Shown here one piece after another: positions 31,825 through 38,568 of a stretch of 38,568 bases of DNA (positions within the stretch are counted from its first letter, which is position 1; every line of letters begins with the position of its first letter). The notes beneath the pieces were generated by a model. The model had not been told where the DNA came from, searched no databases, and saw only the letters and a program-made list of their open reading frames with translations. The stretch comes from Acidobacteriota bacterium (GTDB taxonomy: Bacteria > Acidobacteriota > Blastocatellia > Chloracidobacteriales > Chloracidobacteriaceae), in NCBI GenBank assembly GCA_016208495.1, contig JACQXX010000033.1, positions 1 through 38,568 of the forward strand. Reading direction: 5' to 3'. The translations under genes were made by a program, and so were the position numbers.

Positions 31825-33582
31825 TCATTCTTTGTGAGCAAGCTGGTTCAGGATTTTTCGGGCATCAATCAGCCGTAACTGGTTGGATTCAAATACCGTA
31901 CAGGAATCAGTCATTCGAGCGAGAACGGGTTGTTTCCCGGATTGAAGGTTGAGCCGGGCTTCGTTGGCCGCTGGCTGAAATTGTTGAGCCCAGGGATTGA
32001 GATCAATCGCCAGGGGTTGGAACGCTTTGCGGTCAATGAGAAAGTAATCAATCCTGTACGCGAGAATAAAATCCCGCAATTTCACTGGATCAGGTGTGTA
32101 GTGGGCTTGAATGAGCGCCTGCGTCCGGGTTCGGAATTGATTGTAATACCCGGTATGGTAAGGAATCCCGCTTTCCCGGCCAACCAGGATCGAGCGTTGG
32201 GCAAAAATCGGCAGGTTGTTGGCTTCTTCAGTCAGCGAGGCAACCACAATTGATTTGGGTTGAGCCGCCAAAAACCGGTACAGCGCCGGTTCCCCGCCAG
32301 TGACATAGCGGGTCCGAGGATAAAATCCTTCAATTTTCCGATTGAGCCAGAGTGGGTACAGACTGATGATCCCCAAACAACAGACAATCACCAGTCCAAC
32401 ACCTCCGGTTTTTAAACGGGCGGCTGGTACCTGGCTGGCCCACCTCAGGCCGGTATCCATCAGCGAAACCAGCACGATTCCAGCGGCAAAAGCCGTTGCA
32501 ATCCGCCACGAATGCTGGGAAAACCGGCTGGGTAAGTAGAGATGGAACAACATCATGTGAGCCAGGAGAAAGAATCCGATTGAACTCAGCAGAAACTTCC
32601 CCAAATCCAGGCTGAGTTTGTTCAATTCCGCAAAATGTGAATTCCAACGCTGGAGAACCAGCAGAATCGGCAACCAAACGGCAGTCAGAATGTGAGGTGG
32701 TGGAAATGGAACCTGTTTCCATTCCATCGGGAAACACCCGGATCGCTCTCCCCACAACCAGAAAGCGGTCGGGCTTTTCAAGAAAAAGGCAGTTCTTCCC
32801 AACGGACCAAATTCCGGCCAGGTTCGAGCCTGTGCCAGCGAAACAAACGGTCCAAATCGAGAAGTTTGAAAGGCATACATTCCAAGTACCAGCCCGGCGG
32901 CAATCAAACCGACCCAAACAAAGCCGTCTCCGGAAAACGTTATTTTCCCTTGTCGCCATTTCCACAAAGAAAGAAGGAGCATCCCGGCGGAAAGTAACAC
33001 CGCTGGCGGGTAAAACAACCCCTGAACGAGAATGCTGAAGGTGCATCCCACCGTGGAATGCCGGGTAAGAAAATACCAAAACGCCAGAAACAGCGGATAG
33101 AAAAAAGCTCGGGGCGTGGCGGAAACCAGATCGTCTTTCATCCACAGATTCTGGTTGAGCAGAAACGTGCTCAAAAATGCCGCGAATGGGACTGGAAACA
33201 ACCTCAGGCAAACAGCAAATCCAAAGCCAGTCAGACCCAATGCCAGCACTGGAGGAAGCAGTTTACTGGCGAACAACGGAGATATCCCAATCAGCGCCAG
33301 TCCGCGATAGAGCAGCGCATACCCAGGAGGTGCAACTGATTGAAAATAATCGGCAATCAGGTCGTTCGGAAACAATTCGGGATCCAAGAACCGCTGCATC
33401 CAGAACACATGCTGCCGGGTGTCATCCTGGATGACATACGCCGCGCTGACACTTTCGCGCAGTGCCGGAATGGAAAATCCGAGCGCACAGACCAGGCTCA
33501 ACCAGAACCAGCCATTTCTGGTCAAGGAAGCATCTTCGGAAACCGGGGTGGTGACAAAAAGGCGAATCGAATCCAGCGTCAT
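31825..33582 (-). CDS. polytopic membrane protein, GT-C glycosyltransferase-like
   Basis: About 585 residues with ten or more hydrophobic segments, for example WFWLSLVCALGFSIPAL, LLPPVLALGLTGFGFAVCL, LIAAGLVLGMYAF and FLLSSIGFFLLAHMMLFHLY. The first large loop contains IQDDTRQHVFWMQRFLDP, an acidic pair in the position expected for the catalytic loop of GT-C enzymes. The C-terminal 180 residues are soluble (VASLTEEANNLPIFAQRSIL). It is preceded in sense by no gene and followed by a polyprenyl-phosphate sugar synthase-like GT2, which fits a two-step transfer. A GTG at 33630 would add 16 residues; the ATG at 33582 is preferred. Confidence 0.78.
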   Translation of the reverse strand: MTLDSIRLFVTTPVSEDASLTRNGWFWLSLVCALGFSIPALRESVSAAYVIQDDTRQHVFWMQRFLDPELFPNDLIADYFQSVAPPGYALLYRGLALIGISPLFASKLLPPVLALGLTGFGFAVCLRLFPVPFAAFLSTFLLNQNLWMKDDLVSATPRAFFYPLFLAFWYFLTRHSTVGCTFSILVQGLFYPPAVLLSAGMLLLSLWKWRQGKITFSGDGFVWVGLIAAGLVLGMYAFQTSRFGPFVSLAQARTWPEFGPLGRTAFFLKSPTAFWLWGERSGCFPMEWKQVPFPPPHILTAVWLPILLVLQRWNSHFAELNKLSLDLGKFLLSSIGFFLLAHMMLFHLYLPSRFSQHSWRIATAFAAGIVLVSLMDTGLRWASQVPAARLKTGGVGLVIVCCLGIISLYPLWLNRKIEGFYPRTRYVTGGEPALYRFLAAQPKSIVVASLTEEANNLPIFAQRSILVGRESGIPYHTGYYNQFRTRTQALIQAHYTPDPVKLRDFILAYRIDYFLIDRKAFQPLAIDLNPWAQQFQPAANEARLNLQSGKQPVLARMTDSCTVFESNQLRLIDARKILNQLAHKE

Positions 33583-33910
33583 GGTAGTGCGCTCAGTGAA
33601 GATGAGGACTGGTGATGTGTTCACAACCAACTGCAGGCGTTGAAACAGTTAGTCCTTGAGACTGGCGTCATCATGACATAGGGATGTGTTAGGACGAAGA
33701 AAATAATTCGTTCACGTTCACAATTTGCTTGATTTGAGGGATATGTGTTTGGTACAAGGTTTTCTCCAGATTGAAACCTCAATTTTCAGCCTAAAATCAA
33801 CTTTTTTCACATTACCTTTTGACGTGTGTGCCGATCTGATCGGTTGATTGCGTCCATTTCAGATGAATTTCAATCCTCCATCTCAATCCAGGATTGAAAC
33901 TGGGTGAATC
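33583..33910. other. divergent gap before the pentahaem cytochrome
   Basis: About 330 bases between divergent genes, AT-richer than the surroundings. It should hold both promoters, but I found no convincing -35/-10 pair, repeat or small gene. Confidence 0.4.
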
Positions 33911-36166
33911 ATGAAAAGGGTGAAGCTCTTCTGTTGCGCTGGGATAGCCTGCATTTTTCTGTGGGCCAGCACCGCGATTGCCCAACGGACCAATCACTTA
34001 CCGTCGGCTGAGACCGTTCCTCCGCTTCCCGCCGAACCCTTCTCCCCCTCGCAAGTGCGAACGGAAGACGGAAGTTTGATTCCGGTGGAAGCTTTTTTCT
34101 CGGCTTCGCGATGTGCTGGGTGTCATACCGACACCCACGCCGGGTGGAGCGAGTCGCTCCACCGAAATGCCGCCCGTGAACCTTTTTACCGGGAAAGCGC
34201 GGATATTCTGCTTCGCACGCGGGGGATTGAATTTACCCGCCACTGTGAATCGTGCCACACGCCAGTCGCGTTGCTGTCGGGAGCGTTGACCAGGGCGAGC
34301 GGAAAAACTGCCGCTCCATTTACTCCACTGGACTCGGAAGGCGTCACCTGTGTCATTTGCCATTCAATTACTGAAGCCCGACTTGACGGCACCGGGAGTT
34401 TTACGATTCGGCGTCCGGCGTTACTGGCTCGGGAAGACGGGACACCGATATTTGGCGACTTTTCAGATGAACAAATCCTGGCTGACATTCCAGGCCATAA
34501 ACGGGCGATGATGCGACCACTCCTGCGCCAGCCTGAATTTTGTGCGACCTGCCACAAAGTGACGGCGCCGCCGGATTTGAATGGATACAAGCAAATTCCA
34601 GGTTTCTCGGCCTACGACGAGTGGCAACAGTCGGGAGCTTCGCACGAAGTGGTATCGCCATTTTACCGCCGGGAATCGCGGCTTGATTGTCGGTCGTGCC
34701 ATATGCCCAAAGTGGCGAGCACCAATGACCGCGCCGCCAAAAATGGGCTGATTGTCCTGCATCGCTGGCCGGGTGCAAATACTGCGGCACCAATGTTTTA
34801 TGGTCAGACCGAACAGGTGCAGATGACCGAACAATTTCTGGCTGGAAACCACCTCAAGGTTGATGTGTTTTCGCTGCAACGGGAGTCAACCGGTGAAGTG
34901 ACGGCGCCACTCGAAAGCGAAACAAGACTCAAGAAATCAGCTTCCGGTTTTGATTCGGGTGAGACCTTCATCCTGCAAGCGGTGATTGCCAACCGCAATG
35001 TGGCCCATTCATTTCCACCCGAAGTCCGGGATCTCTATGAAGCCTGGGTAGAATGTGAAGTCACGGATGAAACGGGCCAAACCCTGTTCCACAGCGGATT
35101 TATCAAGTTTGACGGAATGCTGGATGAACGCGCCCACGTCTACAAAACGATTTTGCTTGATTCTCACAGCCGGACCATCACGCGTCACCAAATCTGGCTG
35201 ATCCAGGCCAAAGGCTATGACCACGCCATTCCAGCCGGAAGATCGGATGTGGTTCGGTTTCGGATGGAACTTCCCGCAAATGCGAGAAACAAACTGACCG
35301 TCCGCGTCAAAGTCAATTACCGACGATTGAACCAGGAATACACCAGCTATGTGTTGAATCGCCAGCACCAGTCGTTGACGCTGCCAGTTATCACGATGGC
35401 TGAAGACGTCAAAGTGCTCACGATGGCCGGCGAGAAGCCCACTGAATCCAATCCATTGAAAATAAAGGAGCAGTCAGGTGAATTCCGAGCTATGACTGCC
35501 CGGCGATGGAATGACTTCGGCATTGGATTGCTGGAACAGGCTGAATATGGAGCGGCAGCCACAGCGTTTGAACAAGCAGCCCGGCTGCAACCAACTGATC
35601 CGCAATACTTTGTCAACGCCGCGATTGCGGAATTCCGCACTGAACGCTTTGCTCCGGAACGGCTGCAACAACAAAAAGCAGCCGTGTGGCTTGAACAGGC
35701 GGCGCGGCTGGATGCAACCAATCCGCGAATGCGCTACTACCGGGCGCTGGTTCGACGGGCGGAAGGAAAATGGGTTGAAGCGGCTGACGAATTGACGATT
35801 TTGACCGGTTTGTTCCCGCGAGACCGGGAATTGCACCGGCACCTGGCCCAAACCCGGCTTCTGCTTGGACAGTTGGTGGAAGCCGAAACCGCCGCCCGGC
35901 AGATTCTGGCAATTGATCCAAATGATGCCGGGGCATACCAGTTTCTAGCGGCGGTTTACACCCGAATGGATCGCCAGGCGGAGGCGAATTGGGCGGCGAA
36001 GCAGTATGTTCTCTGGCGGGAAGACCCGCTGGCCAACGAAGTCGCCGCCCGGTTTTATACGGCCCATCCCGAATGGCAGGAGTTGCGCACCAAACGGATG
36101 ATGTATGGAAAAGGCGCCCCACTCCGTCCGGTTCTGATCGGAAGTCAGGCATCGCCGGTTGAATGA
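33911..36166 (+). CDS. exported pentahaem cytochrome c with C-terminal TPR repeats
   Basis: A 751-residue protein. A signal peptide (CCAGIACIFLWASTAIA) is followed by five CxxCH motifs: CAGCH 68-72, CESCH 112-116, CVICH 147-151, CATCH 211-215, CRSCH 260-264. The arrangement resembles cytochrome c554-type multihaem proteins. A beta-rich middle part (about 330-480) follows, with VIANRNVAHSFPPEVRDLYE. From about 535 to the end are TPR repeats (GAAATAFEQAARLQPTDPQYF, EAETAARQILAIDPNDAGAY). It is probably a periplasmic electron carrier or enzyme linked to a scaffold. It precedes the next exported protein by 58 bp. Confidence 0.9.
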   Translation: MKRVKLFCCAGIACIFLWASTAIAQRTNHLPSAETVPPLPAEPFSPSQVRTEDGSLIPVEAFFSASRCAGCHTDTHAGWSESLHRNAAREPFYRESADILLRTRGIEFTRHCESCHTPVALLSGALTRASGKTAAPFTPLDSEGVTCVICHSITEARLDGTGSFTIRRPALLAREDGTPIFGDFSDEQILADIPGHKRAMMRPLLRQPEFCATCHKVTAPPDLNGYKQIPGFSAYDEWQQSGASHEVVSPFYRRESRLDCRSCHMPKVASTNDRAAKNGLIVLHRWPGANTAAPMFYGQTEQVQMTEQFLAGNHLKVDVFSLQRESTGEVTAPLESETRLKKSASGFDSGETFILQAVIANRNVAHSFPPEVRDLYEAWVECEVTDETGQTLFHSGFIKFDGMLDERAHVYKTILLDSHSRTITRHQIWLIQAKGYDHAIPAGRSDVVRFRMELPANARNKLTVRVKVNYRRLNQEYTSYVLNRQHQSLTLPVITMAEDVKVLTMAGEKPTESNPLKIKEQSGEFRAMTARRWNDFGIGLLEQAEYGAAATAFEQAARLQPTDPQYFVNAAIAEFRTERFAPERLQQQKAAVWLEQAARLDATNPRMRYYRALVRRAEGKWVEAADELTILTGLFPRDRELHRHLAQTRLLLGQLVEAETAARQILAIDPNDAGAYQFLAAVYTRMDRQAEANWAAKQYVLWREDPLANEVAARFYTAHPEWQELRTKRMMYGKGAPLRPVLIGSQASPVE

Positions 36167-36224
36167 TGAGCGGAGGGACGTCGCGGGCTTCCCGCCGCGC
36201 CCTATATAATAAGGAGAGAGACTG

Positions 36225-38568
36225 ATGAGTTGGAAATTGCGGCACGTGAAAATAATCCTGCTGGTGATGGTTCTCGGTTTTCTTTCCGTAGGCGGATGGG
36301 CGGTGTCAGCCTGGGTGCGGCAACAAACCGGTGGGACGACCCGATTTGTGTATGACGAAAAAAGCCAGCTTCGGGCGGTGATTGCGCCCAACGGAGACGT
36401 GGCGATCTACGAGTATGACCCGGCGGGGAACATCACGGCGATTCGTCGCGGTTCAGCCGCGCAACCCGTGATTCTGTCCTTTTTTCCCAAGGAAGGCATT
36501 GTTGGCGACAAGGTGACCTTTGTCGGAACCGGGTTTGGCCCGACAGTGGCGGACAATCTGGTGACATTCAAGGATGGAAAAACGGCGGTGATTGAAAGCG
36601 CTTCGGTGACGGAAATCGTGGCCATCGTTCCGGAAGGGACCGTGACGGGTGAGGTCACGATCAAAACACCGACCCAAACCCTGACCACGACGGAGCCGTT
36701 CGTGATCGTGCCTCCGGTTCAGGTCACGCCATCGCCAGTGGTGATTGATTTTCGCGAACAGGTCAACTTCACCGCCCGGGTGCGGGTTCAATCCAGCGAC
36801 CGGAGTGTGACGTGGTCAGTAACTTCGGGAACCGGCTCTGGAAATGGGACCATCACTCAAAATGGAGTCTATAACGCACCCCGGTTGTTTACCGATGCCA
36901 TCTCATCCGTTCCTATCGTGGTGAGGGCCACCAGCAAAGCCTTTCCAATTCTGTTTACTGAAGTTCCGGTCACGGTGGGTCGGGTGACACTCACTCCATC
37001 AGAAGCCATTTTGCTCCCCAACGAACAACGCCAGTTTACAGCTTCGGTATTTGCCGTGGCCCTACCGGCCAATAACCGGAAAGTGACGTGGTTGGTCAAC
37101 GGCATTGTGGGAGGCAACCCGACGGTTGGAACGATTTCAGCCGAAGGACTCTATCAAGCTCCAGCGTTGATTCCAGCCGAACCGGTTGTGATCCGGGCCA
37201 TGAGCCAGATGCTTCCACAACTCTTTGCCGAAAGCCGGATTCGGATCGGCCAAATCCAGGTGACTCCGGCGGAACTCATCATCGGCCCAGGAGGTGCGGG
37301 ACAGTTTACGGCGACGTTACCAGGCACAATTGCTGAACAACCCATCATCTGGAGCATCAACGGGGTCGAAGGCGGCAACCCAAACATTGGAACCATCAGC
37401 GATACGGGTATTTACACAGCGCCAAACGCCGTTTTGAGCCAACCGATCACGGTCCGGGCCGCAAGCCGGTTGGGGCCGAATTTGTTTGGCGAGGCACGAG
37501 TGCGGATGGGCACCATCTCGGTCTCGACCTCCCAACCGTTTGTTGAACTGGGTGGCGGCGCCTTCAGCGCCACCTTCACGGCGAATATTGAAGTTGGACC
37601 GGAAATCAACCGGGAAGTGGAATGGAGTATCAATGGCGTGGTTGAGGGAAATAATTCGTTGGGAACCATCACGCCATCGCCGAACCGGAATGCGGTCGCC
37701 AGTTACGACCCACCTGACCGGTTGCCGCCAGTACCGATTGTGATTCGGGCGACGTTGAAGGCACTGCCCACAATTTTTGGCGAAGTCGGCATCACGCTCG
37801 GGAAAATGACGCTGAGTCCAACGTCGGCAGTGCTCGGACCCGGGATGAAACAGAAATTCACGTCGGTGGTGACCTTGCTGTCAGAGAACAAACAGGTTGC
37901 CTGGAGGGTCAACCAACAGATAGGAGGCTCGCCGTCAATCGGCCTGATCAGTACGGATGGAACGTACACGGCACCGAGCCATCCATCCATAGCGCGAGTC
38001 CAGATAACAGCCACAAGCCTCGCCGTTCCACGGTTGACGAAGACCGCCGACGTCACACTGGTCGGAAGCATCCAGGTGAGCCCGGCTTCGGCGTCGCTGG
38101 TCACGGAGCAAACGGCTCAGTTCAACGCAGTGGTGCTGCCGCAGGGGACAGTAGATCAGGTCACCTGGAGCGTCAATGGGGCGCCGGGAGGGAATGCGAC
38201 GGTTGGAACCATCAGCGGGAGCGGGTTTTATACGGCTCCGGCGACTGTCCCAACTGGCGCCATCACCATTCGGGCGACCAGCACCGCGGTTCCGAGTGTG
38301 TTTGGCGAAGCCCGCGTCACCGTGAGCGGGATCACCAATATCCAGGTAGTTGTCTCGCCATCAAATGCGACGGTGACAGCGGGAGATAGCTTCCAGTTCA
38401 ATGTGCAGGTGCTGCCGGGCAATGCCAACCAGCAGGTGACCTGGAGTGTCGATGGAATTCCAGGCGGAAATTCAAACGTGGGAACGATTTCCCCGACCGG
38501 GCTCTACACGGCGCCGACCACGGTTCCGTCAGGCGGGTTGTCGGTGACGGTACGTGCCACCAGCGTGG
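36225..38568 (+). CDS. secreted YD-repeat, IPT and Ig-like repeat protein, 3' end beyond window
   Basis: The frame is open from an ATG at 36225, with AAGGAGAG upstream, to the right edge: 781 residues, incomplete. A signal anchor (IILLVMVLGFLSVGGWAV) is followed by one YD/Rhs-type repeat (VAIYEYDPAGNITAIRR), an IPT/TIG domain (about residues 78-165, GDKVTFVGTGFGP), and at least seven tandem bacterial Ig-like domains of about 90-100 residues. Each has a version of VTWSVNG.GGN..VGTIS..GLYTAP and ends in IRATS. Such proteins are large surface or extracellular adhesins or scaffolds. It follows the pentahaem cytochrome closely and may be cotranscribed. Confidence 0.85.
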   Translation, partial: MSWKLRHVKIILLVMVLGFLSVGGWAVSAWVRQQTGGTTRFVYDEKSQLRAVIAPNGDVAIYEYDPAGNITAIRRGSAAQPVILSFFPKEGIVGDKVTFVGTGFGPTVADNLVTFKDGKTAVIESASVTEIVAIVPEGTVTGEVTIKTPTQTLTTTEPFVIVPPVQVTPSPVVIDFREQVNFTARVRVQSSDRSVTWSVTSGTGSGNGTITQNGVYNAPRLFTDAISSVPIVVRATSKAFPILFTEVPVTVGRVTLTPSEAILLPNEQRQFTASVFAVALPANNRKVTWLVNGIVGGNPTVGTISAEGLYQAPALIPAEPVVIRAMSQMLPQLFAESRIRIGQIQVTPAELIIGPGGAGQFTATLPGTIAEQPIIWSINGVEGGNPNIGTISDTGIYTAPNAVLSQPITVRAASRLGPNLFGEARVRMGTISVSTSQPFVELGGGAFSATFTANIEVGPEINREVEWSINGVVEGNNSLGTITPSPNRNAVASYDPPDRLPPVPIVIRATLKALPTIFGEVGITLGKMTLSPTSAVLGPGMKQKFTSVVTLLSENKQVAWRVNQQIGGSPSIGLISTDGTYTAPSHPSIARVQITATSLAVPRLTKTADVTLVGSIQVSPASASLVTEQTAQFNAVVLPQGTVDQVTWSVNGAPGGNATVGTISGSGFYTAPATVPTGAITIRATSTAVPSVFGEARVTVSGITNIQVVVSPSNATVTAGDSFQFNVQVLPGNANQQVTWSVDGIPGGNSNVGTISPTGLYTAPTTVPSGGLSVTVRATSV

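Noticed and set aside
36203-36210. TATATAAT as a promoter for the Ig-repeat protein
   Set aside because: It is only 15 bases before the start codon and has no -35; it overlaps the ribosome site region, so a real promoter is unlikely.

Overview
The window is a 38.6 kb bacterial contig piece with moderate GC, fairly loose gene packing and many short low-complexity repeats between genes. No rRNA or tRNA gene was seen, so taxonomy is inference only. Two-component sensors with many propeller repeats, several families of dispersed intergenic repeats, multihaem cytochromes with TPR repeats and Ig-like secreted proteins together recall Acidobacteriota-like (or similar soil and sediment) bacteria. The firm physiological statement is that the host carries the key enzymes of a Calvin-Benson-Bassham (CBB) cycle.

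Layout. 1-440: degraded end of an IS1380-type transposase. 691-7114: ankyrin protein, a nested-palindrome element, a QueA-like gene coupled to an SDR, a divergent XRE-cupin regulator and three exported or unknown proteins. 7351-10203: a tri-domain acyl carrier / fatty-acyl-AMP ligase / acyltransferase. 10396-11484: FMN-dependent 2-hydroxyacid (glycolate/lactate) oxidase. 11915-12682: membrane fatty acid hydroxylase/sterol desaturase. 12791-21952: the core region, a sigma-54 activator followed by fbp, cbbL, cbbS, cbbX, prk and tkt on the same strand. 22210-22779: exported cytochrome c. 23613-27593: giant hybrid sensor kinase. 27691-29249: AbiEi/AbiEii type IV toxin-antitoxin pair. 29592-30530: HSL-type esterase. 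30673-33582: family 2 glycosyltransferase and a polytopic membrane protein. 33911-36166: pentahaem cytochrome with TPR repeats. 36225 to the right edge: secreted YD/IPT/Ig-like repeat protein, incomplete.

The most interesting part is the control region of the CBB cluster. The activator at 12791-14185 has the complete sigma-54 AAA+ core (including GAFTGA) and a Fis-type HTH, but its sensory domain is a Rossmann-like fold with a GAGNGG dinucleotide-binding loop. From the activator's own stop codon onward there are three near-identical 18-bp boxes (14183, 14203, 14295), then a sigma-54-type -24/-12 element with exact GG-N10-GT spacing (14428-14443), then a leader of about 400 nt with two hairpins, the second terminator-like, and then fbp. 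I read this as a candidate redox- or metabolite-sensing sigma-54 switch for carbon fixation, in place of the LysR-type CbbR usual in studied autotrophs. It is an inference from sequence, but a specific and testable one.

The enzyme set is also mixed: a red-type form I RuBisCO with its CbbX activase, a phosphoribulokinase resembling the cyanobacterial/plant class, and a transketolase missing an internal block of roughly 75 residues. The hydroxyacid oxidase just upstream would suit oxidation of glycolate made by RuBisCO oxygenation.
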